Source of the DNA: an uncultured Bacteroidaceae bacterium
Lineage (GTDB): Bacteria > Bacteroidota > Bacteroidia > Bacteroidales > Bacteroidaceae
Direction: 5' to 3'
Assembly: GCA_905235525.1 (NCBI GenBank)
Contig: CAJOLW010000006.1
Span: 1-64,000 of the forward strand
DNA length: 64,000 nucleotides
Every line of letters begins with the position of its first letter. Within the stretch, counting starts at the first letter, position 1. The notes under the pieces were generated by a model. That model searched no databases and had not been told where the DNA came from. It saw only the letters and a program-made list of their open reading frames with translations. Both the position numbers and the translations under genes were made by a program. Shown here in pieces: positions 1 through 8,201 of the stretch.

Positions 1-1
1 A

Positions 2-370
2 CTGCTTTGTGTGGAGCACTTGCCCCAAATCCAAGACACCTTGCGTATAGCCTCCATCAATCGGAATTATTGTTGGAACGGGAAGAGTCCTGACGGCAAG
101 GGTGCTCAGATTGACTTACTGTTGGAAAGCAAGGCTGACAGGACAGACTACCTATGCGAGATGAAATTCACTGGTGGCAAATATGCTATAACGAAAATCG
201 ATGAAGAAGATTTTCTAAACAAGATAGAGGCTTTTGCAGCAAGTAAGATGCACAATAAGACGCACAGCATCCAACTGGTGATGATTACGACGATGGGCAT
301 TGCCCGAGGGGAACATGCCAGCATTGTCAATCAGTCAGTTGTGCTGGATGATCTGTTTACAGGTCGTTGA
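2..370 (+). CDS. C-terminal part of an AAA-type ATPase with a PD-(D/E)XK nuclease-like tail (truncated by the window edge)
   Basis: The reading frame is open to the left edge, so only the last 122 or so codons are present; the GTG at 11 is not a real start. The visible part begins with a conserved-looking CVEHLPQIQ stretch and contains D at IDLLLE followed about 15 residues later by CEMKF. That spacing of D then E-x-K fits the PD-(D/E)XK nuclease-like domain at the C-terminus of the common Bacteroidetes ATP-binding proteins (archaeal ATPase/DUF234-type). The ATPase domain itself would lie to the left of the window. The role of these proteins is unknown; they are often accessory genes. Assignment is by pattern only. 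Confidence 0.6.
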   Translation: MLCVEHLPQIQDTLRIASINRNYCWNGKSPDGKGAQIDLLLESKADRTDYLCEMKFTGGKYAITKIDEEDFLNKIEAFAASKMHNKTHSIQLVMITTMGIARGEHASIVNQSVVLDDLFTGR

Positions 371-415
371 TTTCTGCGGCCTAATTGTCTCTTAATTTGC
401 AATATATTACTATTT

Positions 416-462
416 GAGTTCTTTCCAAAACTGACATAAAACCCACGTTTTGGAAAGAACTC
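416..462. terminator. Perfect 16-bp inverted repeat, probable terminator of the ATPase gene
   Basis: GAGTTCTTTCCAAAAC at 416-431 is matched exactly by its reverse complement at 447-462, with a 15-base loop, and is followed by a T-rich run. It starts 46 bases after the ATPase stop codon, so it could end that transcript. The long perfect stem is more than a terminator needs, and a second such repeat lies 40 bases further on. Confidence 0.6.
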
Positions 463-502
463 ATTTTTATTACCCCTGCCTTTCATCTTTTGACAATATC
501 CC

Positions 503-550
503 GATAGTGGGCGAAAGTTGATGTCATCGCATCGGTTTTCGCCCACTATC
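503..550. repeat. Perfect 14-bp inverted repeat
   Basis: GATAGTGGGCGAAA at 503-516 is repeated in reverse complement at 537-550 around a 20-base loop. No U-tract follows directly, so it is not a classic terminator. It sits between the ATPase gene and the stump of a leucine-rich-repeat gene and may mark an old insertion or deletion junction. Confidence 0.65.
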
Positions 551-591
551 TGTTTTGTTATCTTCTGTAGAGAGTTCCCGATAGGCCTTTC

Positions 592-831
592 ATGAACTCT
601 ATTTATCCCCAAAAATCCATTGGAAAATATGAAGTGAAGGAACCTTGGAATACTTTCGCCCAGATTATACCTATAACAGAGGAAGAAACTGGAATAGAAA
701 CAATCAAGTCTGATACAACTCATTCAACAGATATTTACACTCTGGAAGGTAAACAATTACCAAATCTGAAAAAAGGAATTAACATCATCCGCATGAGCGA
801 CGGAACCATCAAGAAAGTGCTGGTGAAGTAA
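592..831 (+). pseudogene. C-terminal remnant of a BspA-like leucine-rich-repeat surface protein
   Basis: The 79 residues resemble the extreme C-terminus of Bacteroidales LRR_5 (BspA-like) secreted proteins: a last repeat ending in EPWNTFAQI, then ETGIE, then a tail reading IYTLEGKQLPNLKKGINI followed by a Lys/Val-rich end. There is no signal peptide and no repeat array. The frame is closed by a TAG at 568-570 just upstream, so the several hundred residues expected before it are gone. The two inverted repeats immediately upstream may mark the deletion point. It is probably not expressed. Confidence 0.7.
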
Positions 832-850
832 GCCTTTCAGACCTACATAA

Positions 851-890
851 TACTGCCACCTCTCCAATGGGGTAGCAGGCAGTTTTTTTC
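851..890 (+). terminator. Intrinsic terminator after the LRR remnant
   Basis: ACTGCC at 852-857 pairs with GGCAGT at 878-883, with partial inner pairing (CTCC with GGGG), followed by seven T. It would serve the vanished full-length LRR gene or stop read-through toward the convergent dacB gene. Confidence 0.65.
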
Positions 891-978
891 ACTTCTATCG
901 CCTCTCTGGCATCAAACATCCTCACAAGTCACATCTGCTTTCGGAAAAAGGTGTACCTTTACACTCAGCAGTTGCGCT

Positions 979-2370
979 TCACTGTGCCAGAGCTTGGCAG
1001 ATGCGGTCTTGGTAGGCACGGGCGGCTTTGGAGGAGAGGGTGCCGTTGATGAGGATGGAGAAGGCGAGTTGGTGGCCGTTGGAGGCTGTGGCGTAGCCGG
1101 CAAGGGCGATGACGCCTTCGAGGGTGCCTGTCTTGGCATGTACGTTGCGGTAGGCAGGACCTGACTGCATGCGCTCGTCGAGGGTTCCATCCACGCCTGC
1201 TATGGGGAGGGCGGCGAGGAAGGGCTGGTAGATGGAAGGAGTCTTGTAGGCATAGCGGAGCATGGCCACTTGGGCGTCGGGGGTGACGTAGTTGTAGAGC
1301 GACACGCCGCTGCCGTCTGCCACTTCGATGCCGTCGAGGGAGACACCTGCACGGCGCAGGACTGCCTCCACCTGCTTGGCTCCGTCTTTCCATGAGGCTC
1401 GTTTGCCTGCTGCTGCATTGGCAATCTTGAAGAAGACGGCTTCGGCATGGAGGTTGTCGGAATTCTTGAGCATGCGCTGCATCACCTCTTCGACAGTGCG
1501 GGCTTTGGTGTGGAAGTTCTGTCCACCTCCAGGATAGTCTTTGGTGCCGTAGGGCACGACTGCCGCACTGACGCCTGTGATGCCGAGGTTTTTGAGTTCT
1601 TGGCCAAGGGCATAGGCAAAGTGGGCGGCGGGATGGAAAGAAGCGTCTTTGGAGTAGGAGCCGAAGTTGGGATAAACTCTGCCACGTTCCACCATGAGGG
1701 CACAGAGGTAAGGCTCGTACTTGGAGGGCACATCATCCCAGCACCAGCCGTTGCCGTAGAGGTCGGCGTGCTTCATGCTGGCATCGCCGAAAATCTTGCC
1801 GCTGACACGTTTAACGCCAAGGTCGCGGATGGCACGTGCCAGTTCCTTGAGGTCGGTATGGGAGTACATGGGATCGAAGTCGCCCACTACATAGATGTCG
1901 CCTTGCAGAGTGCCGTCGGCAGCAATGGAGCCTGTGTAGTAGGAACGGGTTTTGAACTCATGTTTGACACCCAACGTGCTGAGGGCGGTGATGGCAGTGA
2001 ACACTTTCTGTGTGGAGGCAGGACGCATCACCTTGTGGGCGTTGTAGCCCCACACAGGAATGTCGTCGGTGAGGTCGAACACGCTGATACCCACATGGTA
2101 GGGGGCACGGTTTGCCTCTGCGGCAAAGGAGTCGAGCCGTGTGCGGATTTGTTCTCCCCATGGCACTGTTGCTACTGCCGTTCCATCTTCTTCCGTTGTG
2201 CCTTGAGCGACAGAGTCGGGAGTGGCGGGAGGCGCAAAGTTGCTGATAGGCATCACGGGTACAGGCAGCGGGTCTTGTGCCTTGGCTATAAGCATAAAGG
2301 CTACCGACAGCGTTGCTGCCAGTATCCTATGAGTACGGATATTCATCATGTGTTGAAGCACTTTATTCAT
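979..2370 (-). CDS. dacB: D-alanyl-D-alanine carboxypeptidase/endopeptidase, PBP4 type (peptidase S13)
   Basis: Periplasmic penicillin-binding protein of about 463 residues that trims or cleaves peptidoglycan peptides. The three active-site motifs are in order: STQK (SxxK, near residue 119), SDN (SxN, in KNSDNLHAE) and KTG (in HAKTGTLEG). An N-terminal hydrophobic stretch ending AKAQ is a signal peptide. The ATG at 2370 overlaps the stop of the M16 protease gene by 8 bases (ATGAATAA), which suggests translational coupling and decides the start over an upstream ATG at 2394. ATGs at 2349 and 2346 are alternatives. The two genes form a small envelope-protease operon. Confidence 0.93.
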   Translation of the reverse strand: MNKVLQHMMNIRTHRILAATLSVAFMLIAKAQDPLPVPVMPISNFAPPATPDSVAQGTTEEDGTAVATVPWGEQIRTRLDSFAAEANRAPYHVGISVFDLTDDIPVWGYNAHKVMRPASTQKVFTAITALSTLGVKHEFKTRSYYTGSIAADGTLQGDIYVVGDFDPMYSHTDLKELARAIRDLGVKRVSGKIFGDASMKHADLYGNGWCWDDVPSKYEPYLCALMVERGRVYPNFGSYSKDASFHPAAHFAYALGQELKNLGITGVSAAVVPYGTKDYPGGGQNFHTKARTVEEVMQRMLKNSDNLHAEAVFFKIANAAAGKRASWKDGAKQVEAVLRRAGVSLDGIEVADGSGVSLYNYVTPDAQVAMLRYAYKTPSIYQPFLAALPIAGVDGTLDERMQSGPAYRNVHAKTGTLEGVIALAGYATASNGHQLAFSILINGTLSSKAARAYQDRICQALAQ

Positions 2371-5188
2371 TTTTGTCTTGGTTTTGGATGACATCTTCCA
2401 TCGGGCTGGTCATGCCCACTTCGATGCGGTTGCCGCTCTTGAAGATTTGGCGTGCCATTTCCTGAATGTCGGCGGTGGTGATGCCGTTGACGGTCTCGAC
2501 ATAGATGGCATCATCGTCCTCGCCATAGAGCACATAGTTCATCATCTGGTTCATCCAGTAGCCGTTCTGCTTGATGGACTCTTCGTGAGAACGGAGCATG
2601 TACTCTTTCACTTTCTGGAGATCTTCGGCTTTAGGTCCGTTGTTGACCATGTTTTCTACGCCTTGATAGACAATGGCAGTCATCTTTTCGCGCTTTTCGG
2701 GAGCGGTGGGCAACTGAATCTGCACGGTTGCCTCTTCTTGTGGGTAGCGGCTCAGGTCTGCACGGACAGGGACTCCGTAGGCTCCACCTTCATCCTCACG
2801 AACAGACTCGGTGTATGTGATGTCCATGATTTGATCAAGCATGCTGGTGACAATGCGATTCTTGAGGTTGTACTTCATCGGCGCATGATAAAGGAAGAGC
2901 ACAATGGCGTTAGGGGTCTCTTGGTGCTTCTCGAACACATTGGTGCGGATGCCGTCTGCCATCTTGAAGTCGATGGTCTTGTAGGTCTCTGCGCCTTTCA
3001 GGGTGGGCAGTGCACCGAGATATTTGGCAAGGAGTGGGGCAATGGTGTCGACATCGCAGTCGCCTACGATGAAGAACTCGAAGTCGTCGGCATCGGCGAA
3101 ACGCTCACGGTAGAGTTCGAGGATGCGGTCGTAGTTGATTTTGTCGAGGTCTTCAGGTTTGGTGCGGAGGGCACGCTTGTGGTTGTTATAGACCACCTTG
3201 GCAATGGTGTCTTGCAGTGCTGTGGTGGGTTGCAGTTCGGCATTTTTCATGTTTGCCTTGCTGCGCTGGATGGCAGAGTTGTATGCCTCGAGGTCTTTGC
3301 GAGGAGCAGTGAAGTGGAGGTAGGCGAGTTGGAGCATGGTTTCGAAGTCCTTCTTCACACAACCACCAAAAACGGTCTCGCTTTGGGTGCCTACATCTGT
3401 GTTGATGTGGGCTTCTTTGCCTGCCAACTTCTTGCTGAGTTCGGTGGCGCTGAAGTTACCCCATCCGCCTACGCTGGTCCATCCGATGTTGTCGGTCTGG
3501 TCGTACTCGTCCATGCTGTAGAGCGAAGTGCCGCCCCAACTGTGACCATAGAGGCTGATTTGGTTGGGCGAGAAATCGGTCTTCTTCACATGAATCTTGA
3601 TGCCGTTGCTGAGGGTGATGAGTTGGGCGTCATACTTGTCGGCTTCAATCTTTTTCACTTTGCCAGGCTTCGGCATCTTGGCAATGAGCGGCTCATCGTT
3701 CACCTCTTCCTTCAGTGGCTCGATATCTTCAGCCTCCACTTCAGCCATCCACTTGAAGAGGTCTTCTTGGGTGGGCAGGATGTTGTCTTCCTTGTCGGCA
3801 GCGAACATGGCAACGACAAAGTTGCCTTCGGGCATTTGCTGTACAAACTGGTTGACGAGATCCACGGAAGTGGCAGGTATCAGTTGATTCATGGTGTTGT
3901 ATTCCCATTCGATGCCTACCATCGGCTCGTTGTCGAGGAAATGACGAACGCATTCATTCACATAACTGTCGCTCTCCACTTTGTCGCGGTGGAGGTAAGC
4001 ACTCTCGAGGGATGAGAGGATTCTGGATTTGAAACGCTCATATTCGGAAACCGTGTAGCCATATCGCTTGACACGGAGCACCTCGCGGTAGAGTGCCTTG
4101 AATCCTGTCTCATATTTGTTGTCCTCGCAGGTGACACTGGCACTGTAGGCTTCTTTCGTCTTCGACACGAAGAAATCGCCATAGCCAAAGTTGGCACCAA
4201 GGAAAGGTGAATTCTCTTTCTGGAGGATGTCGCGGATGCGTTCACTGAACATGCCCGACATGGCGTTGGAGATGATGTTGAAGATGAAATAGGCGGGAGT
4301 GTTCTTCATCTCTCGTGGGAAAGCCTCGGTTTTCCACATCAGGTTGATGGAGTTGCTGCGCTGCTCCTTGTCCTTGTTGATGGACACGATAGGCTCGTCA
4401 TTGTCGGGTACGGGGTAGTACTCGAACTTGGCAGCATCGGGAGCGGCTGGCTGGATGTCGGCAAACACCGTCTTTATCTTCTGTTCCATTTCATCCACAT
4501 TGATGTCGCCCACAATGACGATGGCTTGCAAGTCGGGGCGATACCACTTGTGGTAGTAACTGCGCAAGTCGTCATAGGGGAAATTCATGACGATGTCCAT
4601 TGTGCCGATGGGCAGACGGTTGCCGTATTTGCTGCCAGGGTACATGACGGGGAGTGCCTTCTCGTACATACGCATCATGGCTGAACTTCTGGAACGCCAC
4701 TCTTCGTTGATGACACCACGTTCCTTGTCGATTTCGTCACCTTCGAGCAGGAGGTCATGACTCCAGTCGTGAAGGATGAGCAGGCAGGAGTCGATGGCTC
4801 CGGCGGTCTCCACATTCACGTTGTCGATGTTATAGACGGTCTCGTCGAAAGAGGTATAGGCATTGAGGTTCTCGCCGAACTTCACACCGATGCTCTCAAG
4901 ATATTTCTTCAGGCGGTCACCTGGAAAGTTGGTGGTACCGTTGAAGCACATGTGTTCGAGGAAGTGCGCCAGACCTCGCTGGTTCTCATCTTCCTGAATA
5001 GAACCCACCTTTTGGGCAATGTAGAAGAAAGCACGTTTCTCGGGCCACTCGTTGTGGCGCAGATAATAGGTTAATCCGTTGGGCAGGGTGCCCTTGCGTA
5101 CGGCAGGGTCCATCGGAACGGTCGCATCTTGTGCCGATGCAACTAAAAACGAAAAACTAAAAAATAAAAGTGACAGTAACTTTTTCAT
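2363..5188 (-). CDS. M16 family zinc metalloprotease (insulinase/pitrilysin-like), secreted
   Basis: About 941 residues with a signal peptide (MKKLLSLLFF...VASAQ) and two M16 repeats. The inverted zinc motif HFLEH lies near residues 75-79 of the first repeat, and the third zinc ligand is probably in the later INEEW motif. The second repeat, from about residue 520, lacks HxxEH, as is usual for the inactive half of this family. It probably degrades peptides in the periplasm or at the surface. The start is ATG 5188; ATG 5197 gives three extra residues. An in-frame extension to 5257 runs into an AT-rich inverted repeat and is rejected. Its stop overlaps the dacB start. Confidence 0.92.
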   Translation of the reverse strand: MKKLLSLLFFSFSFLVASAQDATVPMDPAVRKGTLPNGLTYYLRHNEWPEKRAFFYIAQKVGSIQEDENQRGLAHFLEHMCFNGTTNFPGDRLKKYLESIGVKFGENLNAYTSFDETVYNIDNVNVETAGAIDSCLLILHDWSHDLLLEGDEIDKERGVINEEWRSRSSAMMRMYEKALPVMYPGSKYGNRLPIGTMDIVMNFPYDDLRSYYHKWYRPDLQAIVIVGDINVDEMEQKIKTVFADIQPAAPDAAKFEYYPVPDNDEPIVSINKDKEQRSNSINLMWKTEAFPREMKNTPAYFIFNIISNAMSGMFSERIRDILQKENSPFLGANFGYGDFFVSKTKEAYSASVTCEDNKYETGFKALYREVLRVKRYGYTVSEYERFKSRILSSLESAYLHRDKVESDSYVNECVRHFLDNEPMVGIEWEYNTMNQLIPATSVDLVNQFVQQMPEGNFVVAMFAADKEDNILPTQEDLFKWMAEVEAEDIEPLKEEVNDEPLIAKMPKPGKVKKIEADKYDAQLITLSNGIKIHVKKTDFSPNQISLYGHSWGGTSLYSMDEYDQTDNIGWTSVGGWGNFSATELSKKLAGKEAHINTDVGTQSETVFGGCVKKDFETMLQLAYLHFTAPRKDLEAYNSAIQRSKANMKNAELQPTTALQDTIAKVVYNNHKRALRTKPEDLDKINYDRILELYRERFADADDFEFFIVGDCDVDTIAPLLAKYLGALPTLKGAETYKTIDFKMADGIRTNVFEKHQETPNAIVLFLYHAPMKYNLKNRIVTSMLDQIMDITYTESVREDEGGAYGVPVRADLSRYPQEEATVQIQLPTAPEKREKMTAIVYQGVENMVNNGPKAEDLQKVKEYMLRSHEESIKQNGYWMNQMMNYVLYGEDDDAIYVETVNGITTADIQEMARQIFKSGNRIEVGMTSPMEDVIQNQDKNE

Positions 5189-5249
5189 ATTTGTCATGTA
5201 TTCTTGTTTCACCTTTATTCTTGTTCCTTCGCCTCCTTCTGAGGCTTGG

Positions 5250-5340
5250 ATAAACAATAATTACCAATAATTGACAATAATTTTAACCAATAATTATTAT
5301 TGAAACCAATTTTTGTAAATTATTGGTAATTATTGTTTAT
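5250..5340. repeat. AT-rich 91-bp element with perfect 23-bp terminal inverted repeats
   Basis: Bases 5250-5272 are an exact reverse complement of 5318-5340. The centre contains further copies of the same words (CAATAATT, ACCAATAATT). It fills most of the gap between nadB and the M16 gene, both on the minus strand. It may fold as a long hairpin at the end of the nadB transcript, be a miniature mobile element, or belong to the short-period repeats seen elsewhere in the window. No transposase is nearby. Confidence 0.7.
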
Positions 5341-5385
5341 CGAGACACCAAAGGTGCCGAGAGCAGAACAGGTTATTGTATGCGT

Positions 5386-6978
5386 TTATTTCTTATTATC
5401 CAATGCATGCTTCGCGTAGTCCATCGTATAGTGCAGCCCTCGGCTTTCTTTGCGCTCCAATGCTTGGCGTGTGATGAGATAACCCACGTTGATCATGTTG
5501 CGGAGTTCGCAGATGTCGCGGGTAGGCTTGACACGCTTGAAGAGGTGTTCCGTCTCTTCGTAGAGTAGGTCGAGGCGTTCCCATGCACGGTGCAGACGAA
5601 GGTCGGAGCGCACGATGCCTACATAGGTGGACATAATCTGCCCCACTTCCTTCACGTCTTGGGCAATAAGCACCTTCTCCTCGTTGGTCATCGTGCCTTC
5701 ATCGTTCCATGCAGGAATCTTTTCGTTGAACTCATATTGGTCAATGACCTCCAAGGAGTGTCGGGCTGCTGCATCAGCATAAACCACAGCCTCTATCAAT
5801 GAATTGGAAGCCAAACGGTTGCCGCCATGCAGACCTGTACAAGAGCATTCGCCCACGGCATAGAGCCGTTTGATGCTGGACTGTCCATCCAAATCCACTT
5901 TGATGCCTCCACACATGTAATGAGCCGATGGTGCTACAGGGATGTAGTCCTTTGTGATGTCGATACCGATGGAGAGACACTTGGCATAAATGTTGGGGAA
6001 GTGGTGCTTGGTTTCTTCAGGATCTTTATGCGTCACGTCAAGACACACATGGTCGAGTGCATGAATCTTCATCTCGTTGTCGATGGCACGTGCCACGATG
6101 TCACGGGGGGCTAATGACAAGCGTTCGTCATACTTCTGCATGAATTCCTCACCGTTGGGCAAACGCAGTATGCCACCATAACCGCGCATCGCTTCGGTGA
6201 TGAGGTAGGCAGGATGTGTCTCGGCAGGGTTGAACAGCACCGTAGGGTGGAACTGCACAAACTCCATGTCCTTCACCTTACCCTTTGCACGATAAACCAT
6301 GGCGATGCCGTCGCCCGTGGCGATGTTGGGGTTGGATGTGGTGGCATAGATGGCACCCGTGCCACCTGTTGCCATCAAGGTGATTTTCGACAGATAAGTG
6401 TCAATTTTTCCCGTCTTTGGGTTCAGCACATAAGCACCGAAACACTCAATGTCGGGGGTGCGGCGAGTCACACGGATACCCAAATGGTGTTGTGTGATGA
6501 TTTCCACGGCGAAATGGTTTTCCAGTATCTCAATGTCGGGATGATTCCTTACGGCTTCCATCAAACCGCGCTGAATCTCGGCACCCGTGTCGTCAGCATG
6601 ATGCAGGATGCGGAACTCAGAGTGACCGCCTTCACGGTGCAGGTCAAACGAGCCATCCTCCTTCTTGTCGAAGTTCACGCCCCATCGGAGCAAGTCTTTG
6701 ATACCTGCAGGACCACCCGTCACCACTTGTTTCACGGCTTCAGGGTCACTAATCCAGTCACCGGCAATCATGGTGTCCTCAATGTGCTTTTCGAAGTTAT
6801 CGACGAGCAGGTTCGTCACTGACGCAATACCTCCTTGCGCCTTTGCTGTGTTTGCCTCTTCAAGAGTGGTTTTGCAGATGATGGCAATCTTACCCTTCTT
6901 CGCTTCAGCCACTTTCAAGGCATAACTCATACCGGCTACACCTGAACCGATAATAAGAAAATCGTATTTCTTAGTCAT
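5386..6978 (-). CDS. nadB: L-aspartate oxidase
   Basis: Flavoprotein of 530 residues that oxidises L-aspartate to iminoaspartate in the first step of de novo NAD synthesis. The FAD Rossmann motif GSGVAGMSYAL is at the N-terminus, HPTVL lies in the middle and the C-terminal FAD region carries GECSCTGLHGGNRLASNSL, all typical of NadB and close to fumarate reductase flavoproteins. The start is ATG 6978 (MTKKYDFL); an in-frame extension to 7065 is encoded by repeat sequence in the leader and is rejected. A minus-strand TACCTTTG (7070-7063) lies upstream. nadA and nadC are not adjacent. Confidence 0.95.
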   Translation of the reverse strand: MTKKYDFLIIGSGVAGMSYALKVAEAKKGKIAIICKTTLEEANTAKAQGGIASVTNLLVDNFEKHIEDTMIAGDWISDPEAVKQVVTGGPAGIKDLLRWGVNFDKKEDGSFDLHREGGHSEFRILHHADDTGAEIQRGLMEAVRNHPDIEILENHFAVEIITQHHLGIRVTRRTPDIECFGAYVLNPKTGKIDTYLSKITLMATGGTGAIYATTSNPNIATGDGIAMVYRAKGKVKDMEFVQFHPTVLFNPAETHPAYLITEAMRGYGGILRLPNGEEFMQKYDERLSLAPRDIVARAIDNEMKIHALDHVCLDVTHKDPEETKHHFPNIYAKCLSIGIDITKDYIPVAPSAHYMCGGIKVDLDGQSSIKRLYAVGECSCTGLHGGNRLASNSLIEAVVYADAAARHSLEVIDQYEFNEKIPAWNDEGTMTNEEKVLIAQDVKEVGQIMSTYVGIVRSDLRLHRAWERLDLLYEETEHLFKRVKPTRDICELRNMINVGYLITRQALERKESRGLHYTMDYAKHALDNKK

Positions 6979-7000
6979 ATACGTGTGTGAGTTTAGAGTT

Positions 7001-7180
7001 GACAGTTGTCCGTTGTCTATTGTCCGTTGTCCGTTCAGAGTTGCATGGGCTGGTTGACGTTGCAAAGGTAATGAAGAATTGGGAATTAGGAATTAGGAAT
7101 TAGGAATTATTTGCCATTCAGCGTGTTTTTTTCATTGGAAAAGTAATAATTTCTCATTCCTCATTCCTCGTTCCTCATGA
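7001..7180. repeat. Cluster of short-period repeats between nadB and the methyltransferase gene
   Basis: Three families occur in 180 bases: TTGTCCG-type heptamers at about 7007-7036 (in the nadB leader), AATTAGG heptamers repeated four times at about 7080-7109, and TTCCTCA/TTCCTCG heptamers at about 7152-7178. All have a period of 7. The nadB -7 element (7063-7070) and the methyltransferase -7 element (7189-7196) lie between or beside them. Confidence 0.75.
7063..7070 (-). promoter_or_regulatory. -7 element of the nadB promoter
   Basis: The minus strand reads TACCTTTG, matching the Bacteroidetes -7 consensus TAnnTTTG, about 85 bases before the nadB start. The position expected for the -33 TTTG is occupied by the AATTAGG repeats, so the promoter may be weak or rely on other factors. 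Confidence 0.55.
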
Positions 7181-7188
7181 AAAAATAG

Positions 7189-7196
7189 TACCTTTG
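7189..7196 (+). promoter_or_regulatory. -7 element of the methyltransferase promoter
   Basis: TACCTTTG lies only 5 bases before the first in-frame ATG (7202). Transcription would be expected to begin at about 7203, so either the messenger is leaderless or translation starts at the next methionines (7259 or 7265). Confidence 0.6.
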
Positions 7197-7201
7197 TCCC
7201 C

Positions 7202-8089
7202 ATGACGGCAAAGAACAACAGGACATTGCGCATTGGAGGCGAGGAACGTGAAAGCCTCATGCAGATGATTGATGGTCAATCACTCATCCACGGAGACCTT
7301 TTCGATGTTCTCCCCACGCTGCCTGACGGTTTTGCCAATCTCATCATCGTGGATCCTCCTTACAATTTGCCCCGAAACTTTGGAGACAAGAAGTTCACGA
7401 TGGTTTCTCCTCAGCAATATGAAGAATATCTCCGTAGTTGGTTCCCTCTCCTCTGCGACAAACTGGCTCCTGACGGGACCCTCTACATGTGTGGCGATTG
7501 GCGTTGCTCTTCTTCCATGCAACGGGTGATTGAGGAACACCTCACCATCCTCAACCGCATCACTTGGCAACGGGAGAAGGGTAGAGGGGCTGCCCACAAC
7601 TGGAAGAACTCGATGGAGGACATCTGGTTTGCTGTCAAGAATCCCAAGGATTATCATTTCGATGTTGATGCAGTGAAAGTGCGTCGTAAGGTGCTTGCCC
7701 CCTATCGTGAAGAAGGACAGCCGAAAGACTGGGAAGAGACCTCCGAGGGGCGTTTTCGCACCACTTTCCCCAGCAACTTCTGGGACGATATCTCTGTGCC
7801 TTTTTGGTCAATGCCTGAAAATACAGACCACCCCACTCAAAAGCCAGAAAAACTCATTGCCAAACTCATTCTTGCTTCTTCTAAAGAGGGAGATGTGGTT
7901 TTCGACCCCTTCTTGGGTAGTGGCACTACGGCTGTGGTTGCCAAAAAGTTGGGACGTCGCTATTGTGGCATCGAACTTCATCTTGATTATTGCCTCCTTG
8001 CCGCCAAACGTCTGTTGCTTGCTGATCAGGACAAGGCTATCCAGGGTTATGCAGAGGGTGTCTTTTGGGAGCGGCACAGTGGTCATTGA
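7202..8089 (+). CDS. Site-specific DNA methyltransferase, beta-class amino-methyltransferase
   Basis: Up to 295 residues. Catalytic motif IV (DPPYN) comes before the AdoMet-binding motif I (DPFLGSGTT near the C-terminus, followed by RYCGIEL), the order of beta-class N6-adenine/N4-cytosine enzymes such as HinfI or CcrM methylases. No restriction endonuclease gene lies on either side, so it is an orphan methylase, perhaps regulatory or protective. The start is uncertain: a -7 element ends 6 bases before ATG 7202, and the conserved part begins just after ATG 7259/7265 (MIDGQSLIHGD). The recognition sequence cannot be inferred. Confidence 0.88.
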   Translation: MTAKNNRTLRIGGEERESLMQMIDGQSLIHGDLFDVLPTLPDGFANLIIVDPPYNLPRNFGDKKFTMVSPQQYEEYLRSWFPLLCDKLAPDGTLYMCGDWRCSSSMQRVIEEHLTILNRITWQREKGRGAAHNWKNSMEDIWFAVKNPKDYHFDVDAVKVRRKVLAPYREEGQPKDWEETSEGRFRTTFPSNFWDDISVPFWSMPENTDHPTQKPEKLIAKLILASSKEGDVVFDPFLGSGTTAVVAKKLGRRYCGIELHLDYCLLAAKRLLLADQDKAIQGYAEGVFWERHSGH

Positions 8090-8154
8090 GGTCTTAAATG
8101 AGAAAAAATGATGTTATATATTGTTAATGTTGAAGAAAATAGGAGAAATAAGTG

Positions 8155-8162
8155 TATCTTTG
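8155..8162 (+). promoter_or_regulatory. -7 element for the TPR/outer-membrane-barrel operon
   Basis: TATCTTTG about 40 bases before the ATG at 8202, followed by GTAGCGGAAA. The greA promoter is followed by the similar GCAGCGGAAA. No clear -33 TTTG at the right distance. Confidence 0.5.
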
Positions 8163-8201
8163 TAGCGGAAATTTCTAATTGATAAAGAATCTTTACTGAA
8201 A

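Noticed and set aside
1447..2391. Open frame of 314 codons on the plus strand opposite dacB
   Set aside because: Mirror of the dacB coding sequence, with low-complexity Gly/Val/His composition and no motif.
2378..4015. Long open frame of 545 codons on the plus strand
   Set aside because: It is antisense to the M16 protease gene, whose zinc motif and domain pattern are convincing; the plus-strand protein shows no domain, signal or family pattern.
6979..7065. N-terminal extension of NadB
   Set aside because: The extra residues are encoded by TTGTCCG repeats and lie over the promoter; the flavin motif begins right after ATG 6978.
7202..8089. Restriction-modification system
   Set aside because: Only the methyltransferase is present; neighbours are nadB and a TPR protein, with no nuclease or specificity subunit.
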